From positions 84,059-143,940 of the forward strand of contig WELA01004146.1 in the NCBI GenBank assembly GCA_009602735.1: a DNA stretch of 59,882 nt, read 5' to 3'. The position numbers and the translations under genes are program-made. The notes beneath the pieces were generated by a model. The model searched no databases. It was not told the DNA's origin and saw nothing but the letters and a program-made list of their open reading frames with translations. Shown here piece by piece: positions 1 through 10,008 of this stretch. Positions within the stretch are counted from its first letter, which is position 1; each line of letters starts with the position of its first letter. The DNA is from Mesotaenium endlicherianum (taxonomy: Eukaryota > Streptophyta > Zygnematophyceae > Zygnematales > Mesotaeniaceae).

Positions 1-376
1 TCCCTCCCTCCCTCCCTCCCTCCCTCTTCGTCGTTCTTCGTTTACTCACCCCTCCCTCCCTCACTCTTGCTAACCTCGTTCTCCCCTCGCGCTTCACCCC
101 CCTGCATCTCTCTGTCTGCCTGTTCAGGCCTCAGCCCCGAGGCGCCTCTGGATGCGGAGTGGGGGCTCTTGGACTTTGCATTCAAGTCTAGGGTTTCCTG
201 CGGCTCTGGATTTTGCAGAATTCTGAGAGCGATGGATACCTGACGTGTGCGTTGTTGATTAGGTTGCGGGTTTCTGCGAGAACGTGGGTGGCACGGAGTA
301 TGTGCTTTTCCGGAAGCACGTCGTGCAGCCGGCCGGCCGTGGCCAGGCGAGTGCACCGTGGGTGGGGGGGGGGGGN

Positions 377-416
<40 letters not shown>

Positions 417-792
417 GTTCTCGGCGTGATGTTCGTTGCAAGAGTAAAGCCTCTACCTCTCCGAATTGAGCTCGAGCGGTACCATTAAAGGCAATGGTAG
501 AGCGCTGCTGACTCTGCCTTGTGGGCTTGTCCTCGGCCTGCCTCCCCTTGCATCTCCCTCGTTTGTGCGGTATCACCGGGTGGTGGTGCCAAGCTACCCA
601 GCTCTGAGTCCTTTCTTCCAGGCCCTGGGCTCTGGGTTTCTACTAGGCCACAGTTGGAGGAGGTGCTGCTGACGCGTAAAACATGCGGAGGTTGCACGAT
701 TGCTTCCGCTTTGTATGACGCGTGTCATTAACCTGGGGCCCCTCTACTATCTAAACTTAACACTGCGTTTCGTCTTGTGGATGTCGTTGCAG
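1..792. other. Probable intron / upstream sequence of the Fes1-like gene
   Basis: No exon could be supported here. The stretch opens with a (TCCC)n run and is pyrimidine-rich. It ends at a good acceptor (T-rich tract, then CAG at 790-792) immediately before the Fes1-like coding exon, so it is most simply read as the intron before that exon. Earlier exons would lie left of the window. Confidence 0.4.
364..415. repeat. Poly-G tract with a single N
   Basis: A run of about 52 G residues is interrupted only by one N at 376. Open frames crossing it on either strand are artefacts of the homopolymer. The N inside a homopolymer suggests a join or a base-calling failure, so the true length is unknown. 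Confidence 0.9.
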
Positions 793-1687
793 GAAGGCGC
801 TGGCGGTGCTGCAGTACCTGATGCAAGCAAACGCGTCGGACCGCCAGGTGGCGTCTGACCTGGGGCTCGGCCCTGTCATCATAGAGCTCGTGAACAGCGC
901 CGACCCAGATGTCAGGCAGGCAGCCCTTCACGCGCTGCTGGAGCTTCTCCTGCACGGGGCCACGGCAGCTGGGCTGACCGATGCCACCTCAGCAGCGCCA
1001 GCTGGCGCTATCAGCCAGGCGGGTCCCTCCCAGCAGGACAAGGACGCAGGGGGAGCCTCCGGGAGCCTTCCGACCAATCAGGGACGTGCGTCTGGTTCGT
1101 CTGGTGCGTCAGGTTTCAAAGAGGAGCAGGGGAGAGGGAGCGAGGATTTGCGGGAGATCCTGAGCCGCAGGATGGAGCACATCCGCGGCGAGAAGGACCC
1201 CGAGGAGGTGGCTGCGCTGCGCGACGAGAGGCACCTCCTGGACGCGGTGTGGAAGCGGTGCTTCGCCGAGTCGTCCCCGCTGCACCGGGCGGGGCTCATC
1301 GACGAGGCGGAGGCGCCGGACTATATGGCGGAGATGGGGAGAGACGGGCCAGACGGCGCAGGCAGCGCGCGGGAAGGCCCCTCCCCCTCCACGACGGGGG
1401 CGCAGCAGCAGCTTGCAGCTTCTCTGGCAGGGCCCACATTTGTGGGCGACGGCATCGACCCGTCCCGCCTCGTGATTGGAGCGCACTTGGGGCCCTTGCC
1501 GGGGGCGAATGTGGGCGGCGCATCCAGTCAACGGGAAGCAAAAGAAGGAGCAGCAGCAGGTGCAGGGGTGGCAGCACGGAGGGGAGTCGATCAGGGAACC
1601 CAGAAGGTACCGGGAGGTGCGGGAGTTGAAGGTGCTCCCTCGCTGTCGCTAGGGCCAGGAGCCTCTTCCCACCCCCCGCCGAAGTAG
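793..1687 (+). CDS. Hsp70 nucleotide exchange factor Fes1/HspBP1-like, 3' exon (partial)
   Basis: This is the last exon of a Fes1/HspBP1-type protein, an armadillo-fold co-chaperone that releases ADP from Hsp70. The start is set by the splice acceptor at 790-792; base 793 completes a split codon and the frame then reads KALAVLQYLMQ. Two ARM-like helical repeats follow, with DPDVRQAALHALLELL matching the family. A low-complexity G/S/A/Q linker comes next, then a segment (DLREILSRRME, HLLDAVWKRCF, SPLHRAGLIDEAE) that matches the C-terminal helix of plant Fes1 proteins, where the pattern is a leucine-rich helix, a W-x-x-C-like core and an S-S-L-R-x-x-G-L motif. The tail is Gly/Ala-rich without a clear domain. 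The stop is TAG at 1685. The N-terminal Fes1 domain is outside the window. SIL1, the ER relative, is a less likely alternative. Confidence 0.75.
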
Positions 1688-1806
1688 TTGGCAAAATCTT
1701 AATAGAGCAACTCTTTCTGTGTGCTTTTTAGAGGGGGGCAAGTGAAGATGGTCCCCGCCCGCTGATGTGGAGGCCGTAAATGATTGATCTTGTGACAAAC
1801 ACTGCC

Positions 1807-1812
1807 AATAAA
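1807..1812 (+). terminator. Putative polyadenylation signal AATAAA
   Basis: AATAAA lies 120 bp after the stop codon of the Fes1-like gene on the same strand, a plausible 3'-end signal. Further AATAAA copies near 2023 and 2034 could also serve. Confidence 0.35.
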
Positions 1813-2654
1813 TGTGTCCCGCGTTATTAAGAGGGAGTAGCACAACTAGTAAGTTTTTGAAAGATGTGCATGAATCTTCCAGGGTTTGGATCCATGCATG
1901 TGTGAGAAGGGACGTGGAGATGCTTCCTGCGCCCAACTTAAGACTTGTGTCTGGTCTACATGCTAACCTAATCAATGCGGTACAGATGTGTACATTGCTG
2001 CATGTAAGTCCCATGCGCATGGAATAAATCGCACAATAAATCAATAAGTGAAGTAAGCCTGAAACTGAGGGACTAGTAGACTAAGCTGTGCTGGGACAGG
2101 ACCAGCTCGCTCACAAACATGTACATGAGCTTCGGTGCTAAGGTCCAGAAATGAGTTAATGCATGCACACAGAGCAGCATGCAATAATAGGCATGACCAG
2201 TCATCTTTGAAGAGGAATCTTCAAGCAAGGCTCGACGTGAACTTGCAAGAAAAGAATAAAGCTCATCGATAATAAGACCTGGCTGCACAATGCAAGTTTG
2301 GACTCTGAAGTGACGCGAATCCCGTCTCTGATCAGTGAGCTATGCATGAACCATAGCTCAAATTCATCGGAAACAACGTTAATTTGAACTCGCAGTTATA
2401 TGATCTACACATGAGCCAAATCAGGCAAGGACCATAACACGGCTGCCAAGAGCTGCTCCCATTTGGCATGACATGCACGCTCATATTTACTCCACATCAT
2501 TCTGCATCTACGCATATGGTGCAGGATGTAAGGGAGCACCGCGCTCATGTATGTTGCTGAGTGTCCCAATAGGCTTACTCCCGAACCCTATTGAGCCTCC
2601 TCATCCCTCAAAGCGGAAGGAACACTTGGATCACTTTCCAAGAGGTGGGGAACG
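1813..2654. other. Intergenic
   Basis: AT-rich, with no coding pattern on either strand that I can support and no obvious repeat. It separates the convergent Fes1-like and F-box/LRR genes. Confidence 0.5.
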
Positions 2655-4627
2655 CTACGGCTCGAGTCCTGCGACTACTAACAACAAACGTCGAGCTGAA
2701 TCAGTCACTTCCTTCCACTCCTTCCCAGATTGGCTGCACAAGCTGACCAGGCGAGCCCTGCGGGCGCGCCCTGCCCTCTCGCTGCCAAGTCCGCTTGAAC
2801 GAGGTGACTCCAATCTCCGCGTCTTAAAGGCTTCCCAGACCACCCCGCTCTTCCGCGTGATCCACATCTGGCAGAAGATCAAAGTGGCAGCACCCCCACC
2901 CCAAGAGGCAAGCAGGCCCGGCCCCCCACTGCCCCAGGGCTGTGGCTGTGGCCTGTCTCTAGAGTCCTGGAACAGCTGTCTGGCCATGCCACCTGTCAAG
3001 TGAGAGCAGGGCCGCCGCTCTGCCCGCGCATACTCTGCGTGGCTCCTGTAGGTCGCAGTCGAGGCCGCACACAAGCACTGCAGCGTGACAGCTGTGGCGG
3101 GGCCGAGGCCAAACACGCCCGCCATGCCGTGCAGCAGGCGGCAGCTGCGGATCTCCAGCTCCAGAAGGGCATGCAGCTGCCTGAGGTCGCAGAAGAATTC
3201 CTTTGACTGTAATTCAGATCCCAGGGAGAGAGAAGTCAGCCCCCCGAGGCGGGCGCCCAGCCCAGGCCACAGGGTTGCGTACGAGAGGTGCAGCCTCCGG
3301 AGGGCGGGCATGGACGCAAAGAGGTCGTGATGCAAGTCTAGGGGGATGCCCAGCACCGGGTCCTCCAGGAGGGGCAGGGGCGCCCTCAGCCACGGCGGGA
3401 GCCCGCGGCCGCAGACGAGGCGCAGCTTCTTCAGGCGCGGGTTGAACACCCCCCTCGCCAGGGCCTCAATGGTGGCCTCGCCCTTGGCGAGCTTCTGGCA
3501 GTAGAACACCAGCGAGGTCAGGGACTGCAAGCTGCCGAGAGGCGTAAGCTCAAAGGCGCTGATCGCCTGCCGGAAACTGAAGCAGAGCAGGAGCTCCTGC
3601 AGCCTGTCCATGGATGCCAATGACGGCAGCATCTGGCGGGCGTACCGCGGGTCGTGGATACCGACGTGTAGGCTGGTCAGGCAGCGGAACTCTCGCAGGC
3701 ACGGCGGCAGCCGCGCCACCTGCGCTGGCGTGGAGACCGCCAGGAGGAGCTCGTGCAACCCCGGGAGGCGCGCGAGCGTCGCGCTCACGGGCACGCTGGC
3801 GGGCGGGTCGCAGAAGGCGCTCGCTTGCTTCGACAAGAAGAGAAGCTCGGAGTAGTCCAGCTCGAGCCGCTCGAGGTGCACGAGGCCCCCGAAGTTGAGA
3901 CTTGCGAGCGCGGCATGGTAGGACTGCCAGGAGACAACCCCGCCCGGCCGCGGGTCTGTGAACTTGAGCTTCAAAACCCGCAGGCTAGTCCTGCGAGAGA
4001 GGAAGTGAGCGAGGCCTTGCAGGGCCCTCCACCCCTCGCAAAACTCCATGTCAAAGGAGGTGATGAGCGGGAAGCCCTCCGCCAGCCCCCTCAGGAGCTC
4101 CATGAGCCCGAGCGTAGAGTCCCTTTTGGAGCCCGCAAAGCACGCGTGTGTCACGCTCCTGTACTTGCGCAGCGCGGCAAGGGCGGGGCCAGCCCCGCCC
4201 GCCGTCACGCCAGCAAGACGCACACGTGTGTGTAGCCGCACCCAATCACGTCCCACTGCCTGCACACTCGCCTGCAGGCGTTGACTGCACCTGGCTCAAG
4301 CTTTTCGGGAAGAGCCGCGCGCAAGATGCGCATCAAAATGTCATGGGGCAGGTCAGAAATTCGCGTCCCGCTGCCACCTGGACCCTCCGAGCCGCCACCT
4401 TGACCCCTTGAGCTGCCACCTGGACCCTCTGAGATGCCACTTGCTCTGCTTGAGCTACCAGATGGCCCCCCGGCCTGTGCTTGTGAGCCATCAAGGTGGT
4501 CCTTCCCCTCGTCTACTTGGGCCCCCTTCCGACGTCTCAGTTGACGCTTCCAATCGTGACTTGCTGGCGTCATTGGTTGGCCTTGCCCAGCTGTTGTGAC
4601 AAGAACCTTATGAGCTACACTGTGCAA
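2655..4627 (-). pseudogene. F-box/leucine-rich-repeat protein, frameshifted
   Basis: F-box/LRR proteins usually recruit substrates to SCF ubiquitin ligases. The N-terminal part (4627 to about 4230) has a Gly/Ser linker, then an F-box-like segment, SDLPHDILMRIL and CRRVCRQW. The rest (about 4225 to 2655) holds LRR-like units such as LPGLHELLLAV, LTSLVFYC and LKKLRLVCGRGL, then a C-terminal signature SCRLLHGMAGVFGLG followed by ATAVTLQCLC. The halves are in different frames. Alignment with the intact paralogue at 34411-36057 places the break in the (GT)n run at 4226-4233, where two extra bases would account for it. After the position where the paralogue stops, this copy reads on for about 110 residues of unrelated sequence. 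Either a recent pseudogene or a sequencing slip in a dinucleotide run; the extended C-terminus favours decay. Confidence 0.75.
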
Positions 4628-5929
4628 GGCTGGTGTAGTGTGAGAGGAAACGAGCTATACTGCATAATCTGTATGTAAAAACCCCCCAACCCATATGCGT
4701 TGACTACAACTGGAAGATTCTGACGTCCCACGTGACGAGTCTGAACGGATGCATACACCTGCCACAACAAAGTTTCGCCACGTGTAAGCCTGCTGCCCAA
4801 TATTTTTGTTGAGTGCAAGCGCTCAGGTTGTCAATATGATATATGCGTTCTTTTCAAGTGTTCCTGCTGCTGGTTGTGCTCAAATATCCTGCTTGCCCTT
4901 GTGCACAGAACGAAAGCGCAGCCACTTGTAGCTCACTGTGTGAAACGACAGAAGAGTCACCAACAGCTCTTCAAGTGCTACTGCTTTTGCTTTATCTTCC
5001 CACATAATTAAGCATGCTACAGGAAGAGCTACCTTCTTACAAGTACGTAAGACTATATCCATCATAGAAGAAAGTTATTCAAACCTAACCGAAGCTGAGA
5101 TTCTTGTTACACAATAACGACAGCATGATGAACAATGCCTATCCATTGCACAGCCTGCGATACACCTTGAGGGTTTCATGTGGGGCAGAACTGTAAACAC
5201 TTTTTTGGGCTAACCTTTCTTCGTTTCTCACTTGCACCATGCCACCTGGCAGACGGTCACTCGGTCTGACCACACTGCATCCAATCAAGATTTTATTGTT
5301 ACGGGCTACGTACAGCACAAGAAGACGTCTATCAAAATAACCGAGCCGCTACGTCTCCTTAAACTCCTACCATACATCACACAGAGAAACAATGACAAAC
5401 AACATGTGACGTACATAAAAGCCAAAATAAATCATGCAATGCATCAGACTAACAGCGCTTTCCGCTTCTCTTTGCTAAAGCCAGGTTCAATTAAGCACGG
5501 CCTCTAGACTGACTCATTTCCGGATTTGTCGAGTTCTACACTTGGCGCTGAATAAAACATCGAAGATGGGGCAGACAAGTCACAGGAGGAAGTGCATGGA
5601 TGTCTATAGCCACACATGTTGACGAAGCTTAAAAGTTAGGCTTAGTATTGCTTTTACTTCCGCAAAGTATGTGCATGCTTTTGAACATTTGAAAAGTTTG
5701 GCTGCAAGCAGCTGCAAGCCCGAGTTGAATTGGCTCGAGCTTGCAGCCATTCCAGCTGTACAGCTTTATGTAAGAGTGACCTGGGGTGAGCGGAGCAAGT
5801 ACTCCGATTCACTCTGGCGATTCACTCTGGCAGTGACGACAGGCTGGGCCGGGGCTCAAGGCTGAACGATTGTTGTTGTCGACTTCAATTTGACACCACG
5901 CTACAAACCAGGCATAAACACTCTGCCTA
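4628..5929. other. Non-coding stretch left of the methyltransferase relic
   Basis: No coding region supported. If the minus-strand gag/methyltransferase relic to the right was an LTR element, its 3' end and LTR should lie here, but I see no second copy of any LTR in the window to prove it. Confidence 0.4.
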
Positions 5930-6919
5930 AGGTACCATGTCCCGACTTGGACGGCGCAGCACGCGTGCTGGACGACTCACAAGCGTGGGAAAAGCTGCGC
6001 GAGGGTGACCAGGGCAGTTGACCAAACAGAATGAAGGATGGTCGGGGCGGTGAACTTCCATTGGACAGTGATGGGAGGCTAAGATGGTGGAGACCAGTGG
6101 AGACAGTGCGCTGGGGTGGGTGAGTGTGCATGTCATGGACAACGGTATGTAACGTGTTTGAGGGAACAAAGTTTTGCTAGAAGACACAAGAACGGTGTGC
6201 ATAAGAACCCACAGCAACAGCATTGAGGGTAACGCCAGGCCTGAGGATAGAGGTAAGCACGCACAGGATTCCGAGCATCGTCTGCGAAGTCAACGTTTTC
6301 AAGCAGGTAGGCAGGGGCGCAGGATTAAGATGATTGGAGGAGTGACAACGCGTATAAGTTCGTAGAAAAGTTGTGATTGGTGATTAGTAAGCCCCTTGCT
6401 CGTCCCTGCCCATGAATGACCTTGACATTTCCACCCTCCCACAAGTAGATGGACAGGCTCCAGAGCCTATAAGTGATCCTTGTGAAGCAAACGAATATCT
6501 TAGAGAAGGGCTGTTTGATAATTAGGGAACGCAAAAGAATGAAACAATTTGGGGTAGGCGGTAGAGAGGGCTTGAAGATGGGAATGACTCGTAAACGACG
6601 CTGCAGGGTCGATATCGCAGTAGTAGTAGTGAGCGATGCAGTGACCACTAAGAAGAAGACCCGCAACCATAGGTGAAACACCAGCGAACAGGTCGAGGAC
6701 AGTAAGACCTTCTAGAGGAGGCTGCCAAATGATGGGTGTGGTGTTGACTACGGGGGTTGACGGGACAGGCAAGACTGGTAGAAGTCGAGATGTTGATTGT
6801 GGCAGAGGAGAAAGGAAATGTAAGACGCAGTGAATTCGCTGAGCAGCGACATGTGGCATGGTGTATGGGACAGGTGTGGGAGGAAGGTGCGAGGCTGACT
6901 CCGGTACGTGCGCATGCAT
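5930..6919 (-). pseudogene. Cytosine-5 DNA methyltransferase relic (retroelement-associated type)
   Basis: C5 methyltransferases transfer a methyl group from AdoMet to cytosine in DNA. On the minus strand, motif I appears as LTVLDLFAGVSP near 6680-6700, followed by a YYYCDIDPAA segment that fits the AdoMet-ribose-binding acidic motif. In another frame, near 6420-6440, is GGWKCQGHS, which fits motif IV with its catalytic Cys, followed by a segment ending QLFYELIRVV. Near 6180-6220 is VGSYAHRSCVF, and near 5935-6000 is FPTLVSRPAR. The order matches one methyltransferase, but at least two frame changes and several stops break it. A Pro-rich N-terminal stretch precedes motif I. A gag relic lies directly upstream on the same strand (7065-7439), so capture by an LTR retrotransposon is the simplest reading. 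The identification is by motif, not alignment. Confidence 0.6.
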
Positions 6920-7064
6920 AAGGACATAGGCACTGTCTGTGAGATCTGGGGGGGCTCAAATCGTCAAGCGTAACGGGAACACGAAAGCGACGGCACGTAC
7001 GAAAGTGGTGGGTGAATGGGTAAGAATAAGGGATAAATATCCCATGTATTGTCTTAGGGACTCG

Positions 7065-7439
7065 TCAATGTCCTCCAAAGTTGCGACTGCCCCACTGCCT
7101 CTGAATATATTTTACAGCGTCGACCCTCGCCGCCGATTCCATCACCTCTCTCGAACTCTTAGGGTGCTTGAGAGCCACTTCCTTGGCCACAGTTGGCGTG
7201 AGTCCCCTCTTGAACTTGTCCATCATCTACAACTCATGCATAAATGGACATTGAAGTACCAACTCGTTGAAGCGCAAAACATACTCCTAAACGCTTCCTC
7301 TTTGACGAAGACGCACCAATAGATTCCAAGCGGTAGCTTCGAGTGCAATAGGATGAAAAAATTGCCTCGTCAAGCCTTCGAAGAGCTCATCAACTGTAAC
7401 AGAAACTCCAAACAGCTGCTCTTCTTGCTTATACCAAGC
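7065..7439 (-). pseudogene. Retrotransposon gag (capsid) relic
   Basis: Translated from 7439 leftwards, the frame reads AWYKQEEQLFG, TRQFFHPIALEATAWN, EYVLRFNELVLQCPFM and FKRGLTPTVAKEVAL, the pattern of a Ty3/gypsy Retrotrans_gag domain (aromatic start, F-F in the middle, Y-x-x-x-F-x-E/x-L, then F-x-x-G-L). Two in-frame stops interrupt it before the final stop at 7065-7067. The upstream end is cut by the LTR that starts at 7458. It lies just upstream of, and on the same strand as, the methyltransferase relic. Confidence 0.6.
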
Positions 7440-7457
7440 TCCAGCACTCTACTTCAA

Positions 7458-7985
7458 TGTAATGAATACGTACATTGGTAATTTTAATATTCATTTATAT
7501 ATAATAGTTAATTAAGTTCAGCTTGCTAAACTGTAGTCAACATTCAGTGTGCTGGACTTTGTATAATTATCAATTTAATGACTCAGCCGAAGGCAGCAGG
7601 CTGAAGTCAAGTTAGGTCAGCTTGCTGACACATTCTTTGACAGCCAGCTGACTTCCGTACTCGGTAGCAGCGAACTGCCTAGATATGCATCTAAGTGTGA
7701 TATGCTAGATGAATGGCCAAATGTAATGAATCAGTATATTAGTGGATATAATATTCATTTAAATATAATAGTTAATTACGTTCAGCCTGCTGAACTTTAG
7801 TTAATAGTCAGTCTGCTGGACTTTACATAATTATCAGTTTAATGACTTAGCCGGAAGCAGCAGGCTGAAGTCCATATAAGTCAGCTTGCTGACCCATTCT
7901 TTGACAGCCAGCTGACTTCCGTACTCGGTAGCAGCGAACTGCCTTGATATGCACCTAAGTACGATATGCTAGATGAATGGCCAGA
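7458..7985. repeat. Tandem duplication, period about 264 bp, two copies
   Basis: The blocks starting at 7458 and 7722 repeat the same order of segments (TTCAGC..GCTGAACT/GCTAAACT, GCAGCAGGCTGAAGTC, GACAGCCAGCTGACTTCCG, ATATGCTAGATGAATGGCC) with scattered substitutions. The divergence shows the duplication is not an immediate assembly echo. Confidence 0.85.
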
Positions 7986-8441
7986 TGACATCCCTATGAT
8001 GGATGGCTATTCGGGATGATGGGAGATGGCGGTGGATTTGGTTAACCGAGGTCCTACCAACGTGGTTAACTCCCGGGTAGGCGGTGCCATCGCACTGACC
8101 GTTGAACAGTAAACTCATTCCATGTACATATGCTAGGCATTGCTCTCGAGTTCGGCATTCGGAAACGAGGCCAACTCTCTTGTACAGCTTACTGAGAGAA
8201 CTCTGAATCCATGGCGAGAAGCCATTGACACGCACTGTCTTCTAACCTTGCTTATGTATGAGTTGACTGATTTGCATTATTGATGCTAGTTTACTCGCAT
8301 TTGACTTACGAGTATTATTCACTGCTAGTGTGTTGTCCTTTGCCGTTTAACCAGTTAACGGAAAATACCATAAAGATTACTTGTTGATATAAAGATCTTT
8401 ATTAATTGGTAATCGCTTATTTAGTAAGTCGATTCATTTCA
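7458..8441 (+). mobile_element. 5' LTR of a truncated LTR retrotransposon (family G)
   Basis: The right boundary is set by a primer-binding site at 8443. The LTR ends ATTCATTTCA, the near inverse of its start TGTAATGAAT, and begins TG and ends CA. TGTAATGAAT occurs twice, at 7458 and 7722, because the first 264 bp are tandemly duplicated. The original LTR could therefore be 720 bp (7722-8441), with the extra copy a later duplication or a partial second LTR. It cuts into the minus-strand gag relic on its left. Confidence 0.6.
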
Positions 8442-8442
8442 G

Positions 8443-8454
8443 TGGTATTGGAGC
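8443..8454 (+). promoter_or_regulatory. Primer-binding site (initiator tRNA-Met)
   Basis: TGGTATTGGAGC lies one base after the LTR end. It is close to the plant LTR-element primer site complementary to initiator tRNA-Met (TGGTATCAGAGC), with two mismatches. Confidence 0.65.
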
Positions 8455-8475
8455 AGTTATCACAGTCTTCTTTGT

Positions 8476-9306
8476 ATGGTAAGGACAAGGTCTAAAACTA
8501 GCAACTCCCGAGACATGGAGAACCAGGATAACGAGAATGTCGAAAACCAGGCGGAAAGCCATGTAGCGGGAAACCGTACCTATTCTGAAGCAGTAGCAGA
8601 TACTGCAGCTAGGGAGGCTGCAGATGAGGCAGCTGCTATTGCCGCAATCGCAGCACAGCAAGCTGAGGAGGAGACCAGGCTAGAAGCTGAACAAGTAGCA
8701 AAGGCCGCTGAAGATACAGAAAGGAGGGAAAGACAGCCAGCTGACGAGCGCACTGTTGAGGAACTCATGGCATCAAGGGCCAATGTTCTGAACCCACCTC
8801 CTGCTGTACAACTCAATGTGCCTCTAGGTCAATTTTGTGACCGACCGAATGCGGCGCGAATTGTTGCTGCAGGAGCGAGAGGAAATGTTGAGGACACTAC
8901 TCAGCGAGTGAATGCCACTGCTGCTACTGCTGCTACTGCATTTGCTGGGCTCCCACCTCTGAATATAGATCTGGGAGCATTATTTGTGCAAATGCAATCG
9001 CAAATGGCGAGTATGTATCAGTCCCAACAGGAGGACAAAAGGATCATGATGGCTTTGCTGCGTAACAGAGACCATCTGGTTTCTCATACCACTGGAGGTG
9101 GTGGCAGAGGGCCTTGTAAGCCTAAGCCAAAACCTCCCCAGGACTATGATCTTGAGGGATTCAAAAAGTATTACCTGATCAAATTTCTCGCTGGTGTTGA
9201 GCAGTGGCTGGAGAACTCCCCAGAATTGCAAGATTACGAGAAGGTCAGGCACACTGGTGCTGTCCGTAGCACGCAAGAGGATTTTATTTGGTATAATCCT
9301 AGATAG
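8476..9306 (+). CDS. Gag-like protein of LTR element G, truncated
   Basis: A 276-residue frame starts 22 bases after the primer-binding site, the normal place for gag. The N-terminal half is Ala/Glu/Gln-rich and charged (residues about 20-100), suggesting a coiled coil. A short Gly/Pro/Lys-rich stretch (GGGGRGPCKPKPKP) precedes the segment DYDLEGFKKYYLIKFLAGVEQWL, which resembles the start of a capsid domain and is written here only as a landmark pattern of D-L-E-G-F then V-E-Q-W-L. The frame ends early at TAG 9304 within a 106-bp tandem repeat, without a capsid core or zinc knuckle. No pol of this family follows, so the element is 3'-truncated. Confidence 0.55.
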   Translation: MVRTRSKTSNSRDMENQDNENVENQAESHVAGNRTYSEAVADTAAREAADEAAAIAAIAAQQAEEETRLEAEQVAKAAEDTERRERQPADERTVEELMASRANVLNPPPAVQLNVPLGQFCDRPNAARIVAAGARGNVEDTTQRVNATAATAATAFAGLPPLNIDLGALFVQMQSQMASMYQSQQEDKRIMMALLRNRDHLVSHTTGGGGRGPCKPKPKPPQDYDLEGFKKYYLIKFLAGVEQWLENSPELQDYEKVRHTGAVRSTQEDFIWYNPR

Positions 9307-9423
9307 GGGAGTTTCTATATTACAAAATATATGGGCTTCCCTGGATTGACTGTGTGTGGACTTTCTGTCCCATAGCACACAAGAGGGTTTTCTTCGGTAA
9401 AACCCTAGATAGGGGAGTTCGGA
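9268..9423. repeat. Direct repeat, period about 106 bp
   Basis: The segments starting at 9268 and 9374 share AGCAC(G/A)CAAGAGG, then TT(A/C)TT(T/C)GGTA and CCTAGATAGGGGAGTT, each followed by a GG(A/C)TT..TTGATTGACT-like block. The repeat overlaps the point where the gag frame is lost. Confidence 0.7.
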
Positions 9424-10008
9424 TATTCGTGGACTTTCCTTGATTGACTATTATGGTCAAGCGAGACTATTTATTGGTCCCCCTTGCACATGTCAAGTCA
9501 CGATTTGCAACCGTATGGGCCGTTTTGCCCTGTTGCAAATAAGGGATCAGCGGGGATTTTATTTATATTTCCCACCCATCCCACCCACGTTGTGCTCGTT
9601 TGTGCTACGCGCATCTTTCGACACAACCGACGGGCTCTTAGCCCGAAGGTCTTTTCCATGACATTGTCGCAATTGTAGTCATTCTACGGGAATTAACTCC
9701 ATCGGGCATTTTCTGGATTGATCGACGAGTCGTCAAGGTTTGGTCACGTTTTGGTCAGTTTGACATGTTGTTTTGTTTTTGAATTCTTGGAGATTGTTGA
9801 TTCTTTCACCTTCTCTTTCTCCATCCTTTGGCATGATGCTTTTGCATCTAATTCATCTCGTCAAATTTTGACTCGACCCTCTCACATGGATCTGAGCTTG
9901 AAAGCAATAAGAAAATTGCCCCGCTTATCACAACGCTCACTCCAATCATGTCAAGGTTGGCATCGCATTTTACTTGATAAAGTGCCAAATTCTTGTGTTA
10001 TTGTTTGA
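9424..10008. other. Non-coding between element G and the E LTR
   Basis: AT-rich, with no supported gene and no repeat copy seen elsewhere in the window. Confidence 0.4.

Noticed and set aside
213..576. Open frames on both strands across the poly-G tract
   Set aside because: They read as Gly or Pro runs through a homopolymer with an N; no domain.
3000..4284. Plus-strand frames of 60-160 codons opposite the F-box/LRR gene
   Set aside because: GC-rich shadow frames of the minus-strand LRR gene; composition rich in Arg, Ala and Pro with no motif.
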